42,841 nt of DNA from a virus. The DNA lies in the IMG/VR virus record IMGVR_UViG_3300021405_000025, positions 1 through 42,841 of that record. One strand, given 5' to 3'. The translations under genes and the position numbers were made by a program. How positions within the stretch are numbered: the stretch's first letter is position 1; each line of letters starts with the position of its first letter. Positions 5,501 through 13,724 of this stretch are shown here, in pieces. The notes under the pieces are model-generated. The model saw only the letters and a program-made list of their open reading frames with translations. It did no database searches and was not told where the DNA came from.

Positions 5501-7292
5501 GCCGAGCATCCGAACCGGCATTTACGACCTCCTCAGAGCCGTCGAGATTGACACCAAAGAGGAGGGGCGGACCCACGTCGACCCGTGGATGTCCCAGCGC
5601 ATGGTTATCGACGCCGTCGCCAAGGGGCTCAACGAGGGCGTGCATGAGTTCGTCATCCTCAAATGCCGCCAAGTCGCGATCACGACCATTTGCAGCGTGA
5701 TCGAATTGTTTTGGGCGCTCGCCAATCCGGGCGTCCAAGGCGCGATCATCGCCGATCGCACCGACAACCTTGAGCGACTGCGGCGCATCTTCGCCGCGCT
5801 CTTGGAGACGCTGCCGCCCGAATGGCGATCGTCCGAACACCGGCTGATCCAGAACAACCGCAACGGGATGGCGTTCGCCAACCGCAGCGTCATCGACCTG
5901 ATGGCGGCGGCCAGCAACCCGGACCTTGGCGCGTCGCGGGCGCTCAACATGTGCCACATGACCGAGTGCGGCCAATGGAAGTCAATCGCCGGCGTCGAAA
6001 GCCTTATCGCCTCGCTGGCCCGCGTCAACCCGAACCGGCTCTACATTTGGGAGAGCATCGCAAACGGCTTCAATTGGTTTTACAACCACTGTCAGCAAGC
6101 CAAGACCGACCGCCACATGCGGTTCATCTTCATCGGCTTTTGGGCCTGCCCAACCTACTCGATTGACAAGTCCGATCCCGACTACAAGGTTTATTGGGAC
6201 GGCAGGCTCGACGATGAGGAGTTAAAGCGGGCGCGTGACGTGCGCCAACGCTACAACGTGATCGTCAAGCCGGAACAGGTGGCATGGTGGCGGCGGGAAA
6301 GCGAGAAGCGGGCGGAGGAATATATGCTCCGTCACTATCCGTGGAACGAACGGGAGTGCTTTGTCGCTTCGGGCTCGTCTTTCTTCCCAGCCGGTCGAAC
6401 GCTCGAACTGGCGGAGACGCTGGCGGAGGGGCCTCCGTACAAGGGCTACAAGTACAACTTCGAGGATGCCTTCCTTGGATCGTCGATCGTGCAGACGACG
6501 AACAAGGACGAAGTGATGCTCAGGGTGTGGGAACCCCCCGAGGAAAAGGGCGTGTACGTCATCGGCGGCGATCCGTCGGGGGGCGGCGGGGGGGACGCTA
6601 ACGACCACGCGTTGGAAGTGTTCCGCTGCTACGCCGATCGGCTGGTGCAAGTCGCCGAGTTTCAATCGAACCGACCGCTGACCTATCAATTCGCGTGGGT
6701 CTTGTCGCATCTGTGCGGCGCGTACAAAAACCACATGGCGAACATCGAAGTGAGCGGCGTCGGGGCCGCCGTCCTGCCCGAAGTGCGCAACCTCCGCCAG
6801 CTCGCGCAACGCGGCATCATCCAAGCCGCGAACGACGCCGACAGCATCCTCAACATGGTCGGGTCTGTGCGCTGGTTCCTCTACAAGCGCGCCGACACCA
6901 TGGGCGGCGTCGGCAACGTCATCAACTGGAAAGCCAATCAGGACAACAAAGCGTGGATTTATAGCGAGCTGCGCGACAGCCTCATGCTGCGCAATATCGA
7001 GCTGCGCTCGATCCGGCTGGTCAAGGAATTGCAGGCGATCGTCGAAGATGAGGGCTGGTTAGGCGCGGGGCCTGACACCGGCGAGAACGACGATCTTGTC
7101 AGCGCCGCCACGCTGGCGCATCACACGTGGATTGAGTTTCAACGCCCGAACCTGATCGCCCGCAACATGACGTGGGATAGCATCAAAGGCGACCCGCCTC
7201 CGCAAAACGCCGGGACGGTGCTATCGTTCGCGTTCAGCGAGCATATCCGGGCGATCAACGCGCGGGCAGGACGGCGGAAGGAAGTCTTTTGA
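5490..7292 (+). CDS. terL: Terminase large subunit
   Basis: 600 residues; the ATPase-nuclease motor that packages DNA into the procapsid. Residues 58-66 (KCRQVAITT) correspond to the Walker A region of terminases of the K-RQ-G-ST type, here with Ala for the usual Gly. HMTE around residue 159 fits Walker B and the catalytic Glu. The RNase H-like nuclease shows GGDPSGG (Asp361), IEVSG (Glu420) and GENDDLVSA (Asp534/535). Length is normal. The start overlaps the preceding small gene, and the stop overlaps the next ATG. Confidence 0.95.
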   Translation: MVTKPSIRTGIYDLLRAVEIDTKEEGRTHVDPWMSQRMVIDAVAKGLNEGVHEFVILKCRQVAITTICSVIELFWALANPGVQGAIIADRTDNLERLRRIFAALLETLPPEWRSSEHRLIQNNRNGMAFANRSVIDLMAAASNPDLGASRALNMCHMTECGQWKSIAGVESLIASLARVNPNRLYIWESIANGFNWFYNHCQQAKTDRHMRFIFIGFWACPTYSIDKSDPDYKVYWDGRLDDEELKRARDVRQRYNVIVKPEQVAWWRRESEKRAEEYMLRHYPWNERECFVASGSSFFPAGRTLELAETLAEGPPYKGYKYNFEDAFLGSSIVQTTNKDEVMLRVWEPPEEKGVYVIGGDPSGGGGGDANDHALEVFRCYADRLVQVAEFQSNRPLTYQFAWVLSHLCGAYKNHMANIEVSGVGAAVLPEVRNLRQLAQRGIIQAANDADSILNMVGSVRWFLYKRADTMGGVGNVINWKANQDNKAWIYSELRDSLMLRNIELRSIRLVKELQAIVEDEGWLGAGPDTGENDDLVSAATLAHHTWIEFQRPNLIARNMTWDSIKGDPPPQNAGTVLSFAFSEHIRAINARAGRRKEVF

Positions 7293-7465
7293 TGGACGCG
7301 GAACTGTCACCCGAGCAGGCGCGGCTGGCGATCGAGGCCGATATTTTGACGCATATGGTCGCCGCATGGCTGGTCAAGCACGATCCGGCCGAGCGCGATG
7401 GCATGTTGCGCTCACTGGCGTACGCCGTGACGCGCGTGGCCGAGGAACTGAAAAAGGAAGCCTGA
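7292..7465 (+). CDS. Small hypothetical protein after terminase
   Basis: 57 residues, MDAELSPEQARLAIEADILT to LKKEA, predicted to be all-helical. Its ATG overlaps the terminase stop, and its stop overlaps the next ATG, so it is translationally coupled. The ribosome site GGAAGGAAG lies in the terminase 3' end. No family recognised. Confidence 0.7.
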   Translation: MDAELSPEQARLAIEADILTHMVAAWLVKHDPAERDGMLRSLAYAVTRVAEELKKEA

Positions 7466-7704
7466 TGCCGACCGAACAATACGTGGCGAGCGAGAGCGAC
7501 GAGCGCACCGTCAACAACACGATGCGACATCAATACCGCGTCCTGTCCGACAAGGAGAAGGCGAACATGATCCGCATCAAAGACGCGGGCGAGGCGTTCC
7601 TCGACCTGATCGCCGAAGCGGTCCCGCACGGGCGCGAAGTGGCGCTGGCGCGAACGAAAGTGGAGGAGGCTGTCATGTGGGCAGTCAAGGGGTTGACACA
7701 GTAA
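7465..7704 (+). CDS. Acb2/Tad1-like cyclic-nucleotide sponge (anti-CBASS candidate)
   Basis: 79 residues. The core MRHQYRVLSDKEKANMIRIK, then DAGEAFLDLI, then REVALARTKVEEAVMWAVKG matches the Acb2/Tad1 hairpin family as I know it (conserved MRH-YRVLS at the front and R-x-x-A-x-x-KIEEAVMWAVKH-T at the end). In characterised members such proteins bind cyclic oligonucleotide second messengers and block CBASS, Thoeris or related defences. This copy is short and lacks the residues usually found between the two helices. Start 7465 overlaps the preceding stop. Confidence 0.82.
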   Translation: MPTEQYVASESDERTVNNTMRHQYRVLSDKEKANMIRIKDAGEAFLDLIAEAVPHGREVALARTKVEEAVMWAVKGLTQ

Positions 7705-7898
7705 TGGCGACCAAACCCAAGCCGAAACCCGAGCCCGATCCGCCCGAGCCGCCCGAGGGCGATGACGCCGCTGTCGCCAGCGAGGCGATGCCCGACGGCG
7801 TGTCCATGCTAGACCGCGTCGAGAACCTTGAACACCGGATGGACGCGATCGAGGAGCGCGTCAAAGCGCCGCCGATTGGGCTGGGCCGCCGTCCGTGA
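7704..7898 (+). CDS. Small Pro-rich protein with short coiled coil
   Basis: 64 residues. A KPKPKPEPDPPEPPEGDD stretch forms an extended acidic/Pro linker, followed by a short amphipathic helix (VENLEHRMDAIEERVKAP). The start overlaps the Acb2-like gene's stop (TAATG). Function unknown. Confidence 0.7.
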   Translation: MATKPKPKPEPDPPEPPEGDDAAVASEAMPDGVSMLDRVENLEHRMDAIEERVKAPPIGLGRRP

Positions 7899-8077
7899 GA
7901 AGCCCGCTTGGCATCGTCGTCGTCATCATCCTCCTAGTAATTTTACTAGGTGGCGTCGGCGGGCCGCGCCTCAATCCGAGCTGGCAATACGGCTACGGCT
8001 ACGGCAACCAAGGCATCGGCATCCTTGGCGTCGTCCTCCTGATCTTCCTCATCCTCTGGCTCTTGGGCTACGTCTGA
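7895..8077 (+). CDS. Small membrane protein, DUF3309-like
   Basis: 60 residues with GTG start overlapping the previous stop (GTGA). Two hydrophobic segments, residues 5-21 and 40-58, flank a Tyr/Gly-rich loop (YGYGYGNQG). The pattern resembles DUF3309-type small inner-membrane proteins of Alphaproteobacteria. It could be a holin-type or envelope-interaction protein, though its position between terminase and portal is unusual for a lysis gene. Confidence 0.7.
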   Translation: MRSPLGIVVVIILLVILLGGVGGPRLNPSWQYGYGYGNQGIGILGVVLLIFLILWLLGYV

Positions 8078-8541
8078 TGCCGATCATGCGGACCTACATG
8101 TGCGGCGAGTGTTCCCATCGGATGGAGGTCGTGCTTGACGCCGACCAATGGGACGCGCCGCCGCCGTCATGCGAAAGCTGCGACGCCAACACCCGGCAGG
8201 AGTTCAAGGCGCCCGCGATCGGCGGCTCAGTCAGCATGAGAGCGCACCGGCTCGCCGAGGACATCATCGCCAACGACTACAAAGTCGCCAACGTCCAATT
8301 CGACAACCGGCAGGGCGGCGTGCCGAAGGTCCGCTACAAAGATCAATCGCCGACGCAACTGCAAGCTACGTGGGGCGGCCAGATCGCCAACGCCGTCGAG
8401 ACAGCCGCCGCGATCGGCAAGCAGACCCGGCGCGAGAATGGCGGCTTCGACGGGCTCGACATGCTCAAGGCGAACCTTGCCAGCGGCGCGCAACCAGACC
8501 TAATTGAGGCGTCGAGACGACGAGCCATCAAAGTCTGGTAG
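8077..8541 (+). CDS. Zinc-ribbon protein upstream of portal
   Basis: 154 residues. The N-terminal MRTYMCGECSHRME with CESC at about residue 31 forms a FmdB-like zinc ribbon; the rest is polar and helical with many Gln/Asn/Ala. The start overlaps the stop of the membrane-protein gene (TGATG). Position suggests a head-assembly or packaging accessory role, which is inference. Confidence 0.75.
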   Translation: MPIMRTYMCGECSHRMEVVLDADQWDAPPPSCESCDANTRQEFKAPAIGGSVSMRAHRLAEDIIANDYKVANVQFDNRQGGVPKVRYKDQSPTQLQATWGGQIANAVETAAAIGKQTRRENGGFDGLDMLKANLASGAQPDLIEASRRRAIKVW

Positions 8542-8544
8542 CCC

Positions 8545-10287
8545 ATGGCGCTCAAAATCCCGAAGAAATCCGACGACCTCAAGCGTTGGATCAAGGAGAT
8601 GATCGACCAGTGCATGGGATCATCCGAGGAGCGGGGCATGATCTACACCCGCGCCGCTCAATACTATTACATGGGATCGACGGACAATAGGGCCGCGCTC
8701 TACAACAAAACCGGACCCTTTATCGACAAGCTCGCCGGTTTCCTCATGCAGCCGACGGATGTCCGCTTCCAGCTCGTTTACGACAGCGGCGAGGATGACA
8801 GCGTCCTCGAACGATCGCAGCTCGTGGCGGAGAAATTGAGCTCCGACTTCCGCCAGACCGACGCCGACATCACCTTCGCCGAAGCCGTCGTTTGGTCGCT
8901 CGTCAACGGTTGCCAAATCCTCAAAGTCCTGCCCGACGGCGACAGCGGAACCTTCAAGACCGCGCCCGTGCATCCGCAGAATTTCGGCGTGCTATCCGAA
9001 ACGACGCTCAACCTCGACGAGCAAGAGGCGTTCTGCCACGTCAGCTATCCGACCAAGTCGCGCCTGCGCACGATGCTGCTCGAACATCCTCGCTACGAGC
9101 AAATCATGGCGCAACTCGACGACGAGCCCGGCCCGAACCGCGACGAGGAGGAGCCGACCTATTTTCACCAAATGGTTGTAGGTGGGCTGCAACCGTTGGG
9201 AGACGTTGGCGACGCCCCGTCCTCCGCAGCCGGGATCGTCAACGTCTTTCCCGTTCCAACGCCATGGCGCCCGCAACGCGCGTTCGCGCCGACCGTCAAG
9301 CACTGCGAAGTGTGGATCAAGGACCGCGACCGGGACGAGGATTGGACGACTGTCCAAGTCATCTATGGCGCCGACCCGATCATCATTGAGGGCGACGAGA
9401 CGCGGCGCAACCTGTCACGCGTCCCCGGCAAATCGAGCTTCGTCAAGGTGCAGGGCGTCCCGACGCCGGGCTATTTTTGGGGCCGCACGATCATCGCGTC
9501 GGTTCAGATGTTGCAGGACATGCTGAACAAGCGGATGCGCGATATCAAAGTCATGTGGGATAGGAACGTCAATGCCCCACAAGTCTTTTCCGGGTTTAGC
9601 TCCGTCACCGAGGAACAATACTTTAAGATTGTCAACGAGGGAGGTTTCATTAACGATCCAAACCCTAACGCAAAGGCGACGAAACTACTGGACCCGCCGC
9701 CAGAAAATTATCTCGAAGAACTCGAATTTATTTTCAAACTGTTTGATGAAGCAAGCGGCTTTAGTCCGATCATGTCAGGATCAGGAGAGCCGGGCGTCCG
9801 GGCTGGCGTCCACGCTCAAACTTTGGTTAGAACTTCGTCCCCCCACCTCATCAAACAAGCCGCGACGCTCGAAAGGCAGCTCGCCGATTGTGGGTGGCTG
9901 GCGCTCCGCATCATGCAAGCCATGGACGCCCTCATCTACACAACCGCCGACAGCAAAATCGAATTTCTCCTCTCCCAGCTTCCGGAAAATTTCCAAGTCC
10001 AAGTGGACAGCCACTCCGCGTCACCCGCCTTCGCGGAGGACAATCGTCAAGTCGCTATTGCGCTCGCTCGCGCGGGCGCGATCGACAGCGAAGATTTGAT
10101 CCACATGCTCCATCCGCCCGGCGCCGAGCTGCTGCTGGCGCGACTGAAACAGCGGCAGAAGGCGCAAGCGGCGCAGGCGAAAGAGGAAAAGACCGAGGAG
10201 CTGATGAAGGGCGTTCTCGGCATCGGCGGCGCTGGCGGCGGCTCGCGGCGGCCGAAGGGCGGCGGCGCTGGACAGACAAAGCATTAG
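8545..10287 (+). CDS. Portal protein (head-to-tail connector)
   Basis: 580 residues. Follows terminase and shows portal-like features: a helical N-terminal region, an all-beta/alpha central part, and the segment GRTIIASVQMLQDMLNKRM typical of the portal stem. The C-terminus is a charged helix ending in a Gly/Arg tail (GGAGGGSRRPKGGGAG). It would form the dodecameric DNA channel at the capsid vertex. Bases about 9590-9840 have a lower GC and relaxed codon use compared with the rest. Start 8545 is three bases after the preceding stop. Confidence 0.88.
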   Translation: MALKIPKKSDDLKRWIKEMIDQCMGSSEERGMIYTRAAQYYYMGSTDNRAALYNKTGPFIDKLAGFLMQPTDVRFQLVYDSGEDDSVLERSQLVAEKLSSDFRQTDADITFAEAVVWSLVNGCQILKVLPDGDSGTFKTAPVHPQNFGVLSETTLNLDEQEAFCHVSYPTKSRLRTMLLEHPRYEQIMAQLDDEPGPNRDEEEPTYFHQMVVGGLQPLGDVGDAPSSAAGIVNVFPVPTPWRPQRAFAPTVKHCEVWIKDRDRDEDWTTVQVIYGADPIIIEGDETRRNLSRVPGKSSFVKVQGVPTPGYFWGRTIIASVQMLQDMLNKRMRDIKVMWDRNVNAPQVFSGFSSVTEEQYFKIVNEGGFINDPNPNAKATKLLDPPPENYLEELEFIFKLFDEASGFSPIMSGSGEPGVRAGVHAQTLVRTSSPHLIKQAATLERQLADCGWLALRIMQAMDALIYTTADSKIEFLLSQLPENFQVQVDSHSASPAFAEDNRQVAIALARAGAIDSEDLIHMLHPPGAELLLARLKQRQKAQAAQAKEEKTEELMKGVLGIGGAGGGSRRPKGGGAGQTKH

Positions 10288-10351
10288 CGGTCTAGTTTCC
10301 GCGCCATCCCCAGCCCAACCCCCTTGGGCAGGCCGCAACCAACGGGGATGA

Positions 10352-10389
10352 CCGCCCCGCTAGTATTGCCCCCCCAAGGAGCGGGGCGG
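10352..10389 (+). other. Large stem-loop before the 10409 gene
   Basis: 10-bp perfect stem CCGCCCCGCT/AGCGGGGCGG (10352-10361 with 10380-10389), 18-base loop, no U-tail. It lies in the 121-base gap between portal and the next head gene. Possible roles are mRNA processing or partial termination lowering downstream expression. Confidence 0.6.
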
Positions 10390-10408
10390 CCTTCGGGATT
10401 AGGCGACG

Positions 10409-10921
10409 ATGGCAGACGTAACCGACGACGATCCAGAAATGGGGCAAGGCGGTCCGCCCGGCGGAGCGCCCGGTCAACCCGCCGTCGGCGGCCCGCAAGC
10501 GCCCGCCGGCGACAGCGCGCCGATGCAGGGCGGCGACCTCGCCGCCTTCGCCCGGTCGAAAATGGGCGCGGCGCCATCCGCCCCCGGACCCGGCAATCAA
10601 GCCGACAGCATGAACCTCATCATGCAAGCCATCCAAACCTTGAAACAGGCGGGGCTTGGATTGCAGCCGGGCTCGAAACTGCACTCCGACGTGTTCCGAA
10701 CAATCAGCCAGCTTTCGCGCCACCTTGGCGGCGCTGGCGGCATGGGACCGGCCGTCGGCATCCAAAAGACGATGATCGGCGACCAGCTCAAACGCACCAT
10801 CCAGAACGCGCTTCTGCAAAAAATTCTCGGCTCCAAGGGGCAGGGCGGACAGCCGGGGCAGGCGGGCGGCGGGGGAGCTGGCGGAGCGCCGATGCCTTCC
10901 ACGCCTCTACCGGGGAGTTGA
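10409..10921 (+). CDS. Gly/Pro-rich head-region protein
   Basis: 170 residues. The N-terminal 60 residues and the C-terminal 25 residues are Gly/Pro/Ala/Gln-rich and likely disordered; the middle (about 65-140, LIMQAIQTLKQAGLGLQPGS) is helical. Position between portal and capsid genes suggests a head assembly or internal protein, possibly scaffold-like, but a better scaffold candidate lies at 12165. Confidence 0.7.
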   Translation: MADVTDDDPEMGQGGPPGGAPGQPAVGGPQAPAGDSAPMQGGDLAAFARSKMGAAPSAPGPGNQADSMNLIMQAIQTLKQAGLGLQPGSKLHSDVFRTISQLSRHLGGAGGMGPAVGIQKTMIGDQLKRTIQNALLQKILGSKGQGGQPGQAGGGGAGGAPMPSTPLPGS

Positions 10922-10968
10922 GCCCCATGCTACGAACGCTCGCTCAATTTCGAGCGGGGACCGTGAAC

Positions 10969-11535
10969 ATGAACAAAATCCTTTTGGCCGCAGCCCTCTT
11001 GGCGGCAAGCGCCGCGCCAAGCGCGGCGGCGACGGTCGTAGTCGAGAACGTCGGCTCGATCCTCAATCAATCCGTGGCGCTTCCGGCCGAGGCGACGCCG
11101 GGCAGCGGGCAGTCGTTCGCGCAGTTCTTCGAGTTCAGCTTGCCGACGACCGAGAGCGTCACCGCGTCGATCAGCAACAGCGCCAACGGCTCGTTGCGCG
11201 TTCTCGGCGGCGTCCTCAATCTCAACTTCCACACGTCGACCGGCGTTGGACCCTTGTTCATTCCCGCCGGCGCGCTGATCGACAGCTCGCCTTTCACGAA
11301 CACGCTGGGCGGCCAAGAGGCGACCGTCGGTCCCGACATCTTGAGCGCCGGAAACTATTTCGTCGATGTGACCGGCACGAGCGGCAGCTCGCCCATCCGC
11401 CTAGCGATCGACGGGACCGTTACTGGCGTTGTCGCGACCCCGGAAATCTCGACTTGGGCGATGTTGCTGCTTGGGTTGGGCGTCGTCATGTGGCGCGGCA
11501 AGCGGATGATCGGCACCCCGCGTCTCGCGGTCTAG
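10969..11535 (+). CDS. PEP-CTERM-type secreted surface protein
   Basis: 188 residues. MNKILLAAALLAASAAPSAA is a Sec signal peptide, residues 22-155 form a Ser/Thr/Gly-rich beta-type domain without cysteines, and the C-terminus has PEISTWAM (158-165), a hydrophobic helix LLLGLGVVMW and WRGKR. This is the PEP-CTERM sorting tripartite signal, recognised in bacteria by exosortase, in its PEIS variant. In cells such proteins reach the outer surface. I chose ATG 10969 because the signal peptide begins there; an in-frame GTG at 10963 and ATG at 10927 are alternatives. Confidence 0.85.
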   Translation: MNKILLAAALLAASAAPSAAATVVVENVGSILNQSVALPAEATPGSGQSFAQFFEFSLPTTESVTASISNSANGSLRVLGGVLNLNFHTSTGVGPLFIPAGALIDSSPFTNTLGGQEATVGPDILSAGNYFVDVTGTSGSSPIRLAIDGTVTGVVATPEISTWAMLLLGLGVVMWRGKRMIGTPRLAV

Positions 11536-11545
11536 GGAGGTTCGA

Positions 11546-11845
11546 TTGGCCAAGCACCCGGCGCACGAGCATCACCACAACGCGGCCGACAAGCACAGGG
11601 CCGCCGAGGAGGCGCATCGCCGGGCGGCCGAGGCGCACGACGAAGGTCATCACGACGCCGCCTACGACCACGCCGAGCAAGCGGGTCAGCACGCGACGGA
11701 GGCGGCGCGGCACGGACAACGGGCGAGGGAAAGCTATCAGCCTCGCCCGTCGCGCACCGATCTGCCGCCCGAAGCCAGCGGGCTCGACCAAAACCCGGAA
11801 CAGCCGTCGCCGACCGAACCGTCGCCGGAACGCCCCCGGCGTTAG
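11546..11845 (+). CDS. His/Ala-rich helical protein
   Basis: 99 residues, TTG start preceded by GGGAGG. Residues 4-70 contain many His, Ala, Glu and Arg (HEHHHNAADKHRAAEEAHRR), consistent with an amphipathic helix that may bind metal. The Pro-rich C-terminal 35 residues are likely disordered. Function unknown; location suggests a head-associated protein. Confidence 0.65.
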   Translation: MAKHPAHEHHHNAADKHRAAEEAHRRAAEAHDEGHHDAAYDHAEQAGQHATEAARHGQRARESYQPRPSRTDLPPEASGLDQNPEQPSPTEPSPERPRR

Positions 11846-11846
11846 T

Positions 11847-11867
11847 TGTAATGTATATGGGTTGACA
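11847..11867. promoter_or_regulatory. Operator-like palindrome, site 6 (upstream of capsid genes)
   Basis: TGTAA-N11-TGACA with TATATG in the centre, followed by GTCTAAC as at several other sites. It lies immediately before the gene at 11893 and upstream of scaffold and major capsid genes. No -35 match is found at the proper distance. Confidence 0.7.
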
Positions 11868-11892
11868 GTCTAACTTAGCCTTGGAGAAAAAC

Positions 11893-12078
11893 ATGGCTCA
11901 GAACCGCTCATACGACCCGCCGATCACGTCGCCCCCGGAGACGCCGCCGAGGACGATCCTGCAAGTGGACACGCAGTCGGAAATCAGCGAGTGGGGAGCC
12001 ATCCCGGCCGTCGTGCCTAAGCCCGAGGGCGGCGTCCCGCTGCAACCGAGCGTGACCGGCAAGACGAACAACAATTGA
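11893..12078 (+). CDS. Small Pro-rich hypothetical protein
   Basis: 61 residues (MAQNRSYDPPITSPPETPPR...). Extended, Pro- and Thr-rich, without recognised domain. ATG 11893 has TTGGAG seven bases before it and is preferred to the upstream TTG. It is the first gene after the site 6 palindrome. Confidence 0.6.
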   Translation: MAQNRSYDPPITSPPETPPRTILQVDTQSEISEWGAIPAVVPKPEGGVPLQPSVTGKTNNN

Positions 12079-12164
12079 CGAACGACCAAGCGAGAGAGCA
12101 ACGGTCGGGGCGGGCGAGCCGAGTTGAGGCTAGATGTCCCGCCCCATTCCGTCCGGAGTTTTAG

Positions 12165-12704
12165 ATGCCGCGCACAGTCACCGACGAGGAATATCAGTTC
12201 CTCCAAAACAAGCGGATGACCGCCGATTTCGTCGAGAGCATTTATAACGACCCCCAATTGAACAAGGAGGCCAAGCGCCTCATCAAGCGCAAGTACCCGA
12301 ACCTCGCCATCCCCGACTTCGACCTAGAGCAGAAGGTCGAGCAACGGTTCAGCGCCGAGGACGAGAAGAAACAGCGCGAGGCGGCCGAAGCCGCAGCCGC
12401 CGCAGACCGCGCCGCGTGGAACCGCAGCCGCGAGAAGGTCAAAAAGGAATACGGCTTCACCGACGAGGCGATGCAAGACCTCGAAAAGTGGATGCACGAA
12501 AAAGCCGTCGCCGATCACGAAGTGGCGGCCGAATACAGGGCGAGCAAGAACCCGCAGACATCGAGCCCGACCTATGACAGCCAGTTCTGGCATCACGAAA
12601 AAGCGCCAGAGTTCGTTGAAATTGCCAAAGACCCGGAAGCGTGGGGACGCAAAGAAATCTTGGGCGCAATCCACCGTGACGAGGAGCGCGCCAGAGGGAG
12701 ATAA
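12165..12704 (+). CDS. Scaffold protein candidate
   Basis: 179 residues, almost entirely helical and highly charged, with an Ala/Glu/Arg coiled-coil-like section (about 60-110, KKQREAAEAAAAADRAAW). It ends three bases before the major capsid gene; size, composition and position fit a capsid scaffold, although no sequence motif proves it. Start has GGAG at about 8 bases. Confidence 0.65.
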   Translation: MPRTVTDEEYQFLQNKRMTADFVESIYNDPQLNKEAKRLIKRKYPNLAIPDFDLEQKVEQRFSAEDEKKQREAAEAAAAADRAAWNRSREKVKKEYGFTDEAMQDLEKWMHEKAVADHEVAAEYRASKNPQTSSPTYDSQFWHHEKAPEFVEIAKDPEAWGRKEILGAIHRDEERARGR

Positions 12705-12707
12705 CCC

Positions 12708-13724
12708 ATGCCTCTGCTTGGCGCAGGCATCATCCCGTCAGGACCGATCGGGCTGGAGCTGCAAGCGACCGTAAGGCGCGTTTTCGCGCAGATGGTCGTC
12801 ATTTTAATTTACAAACAAAACCCGCTCCTCGCGCTCCTCCTCCGCAATGCCATCCGCGCCAGCGGCGGCGTGTCGCCGTACACGCAGCCCGTCCAGACCG
12901 GACAGTATGTGCAATCGAGCTGGATAGGACCGGCCGGGCAATTCAATCTGCCCCAAGACGTGGCCGCGACCGTCAACGCCGAGTTCAACATGTGCGCGCT
13001 GGCGACGCCGGTCAGCTCGCTCGGCCTCGAACAGCTCGTGACGCAAGACGCGATCGCCGTCGCCTCGCGGCTCATGCTCAAACTCAACGATCTGAAAAAT
13101 TCGAGCTTGCAGGCGCTCACGACCGCGCTGTTCGGCCCGCCCGTCACCAACGTCCTGCAAATGTTCTCCCTACAGGACGCCTACGGCAACGCGGCCACAG
13201 CGCCCACCTATGGCGGGTTAAGCCGCGTCACTTATCCAGATTGGCAAGGGCTCGTCGTTCCCGGCGCTGGCGACATCCTGACCCGCGCCGCGTTCATCCC
13301 CAACATGCTCGCCGCCGTCAAAAACTCAGGCGGCGAAGCGTTGGATTTCATGGTCTGTTCGGTCGAGGATTGGACAACCCTCCTCACCGACTTCATGGCG
13401 GTCGAACGCTACAACAACGATCCGTCGAGCCGCTGGGGCAAGGACGATCCGGTCAATTCCGGCTTCCGAGGGCTCCTGCTAGGCGACACGCCGATCTTTT
13501 TCGATTTGAACTGCCCGCAGGGAACCGCCTATGGCTTCAACTCGAAATACATCACCCTTGTCGTTCACGAGGACGCCAACTTCGCCTGGACCGGCTGGTA
13601 TTCCACCATCCCGCAAGGGCAGATTGCCAGCGTGGGTCTCTCGATTACTGCGCTCAATCTGGTCTGCTCTAAGCCATCGACCGGGATGCAGATAACCGGC
13701 ATCACGGGAGGAGCGCCGTTCTAA
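12708..13724 (+). CDS. Major capsid protein
   Basis: 338 residues, the likely main shell protein. It follows the scaffold candidate and has HK97-fold-like features: an N-terminal helical arm, a long central region with GDILTRAAFIPNMLAAVKNS as spine helix, and a beta-rich C-terminal domain (GLLLGDTPIFFDLNCPQGTAYGF, stated loosely; residues about 255-335). Length is typical for small HK97-fold shells. No protease gene is visible. Confidence 0.82.
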   Translation: MPLLGAGIIPSGPIGLELQATVRRVFAQMVVILIYKQNPLLALLLRNAIRASGGVSPYTQPVQTGQYVQSSWIGPAGQFNLPQDVAATVNAEFNMCALATPVSSLGLEQLVTQDAIAVASRLMLKLNDLKNSSLQALTTALFGPPVTNVLQMFSLQDAYGNAATAPTYGGLSRVTYPDWQGLVVPGAGDILTRAAFIPNMLAAVKNSGGEALDFMVCSVEDWTTLLTDFMAVERYNNDPSSRWGKDDPVNSGFRGLLLGDTPIFFDLNCPQGTAYGFNSKYITLVVHEDANFAWTGWYSTIPQGQIASVGLSITALNLVCSKPSTGMQITGITGGAPF

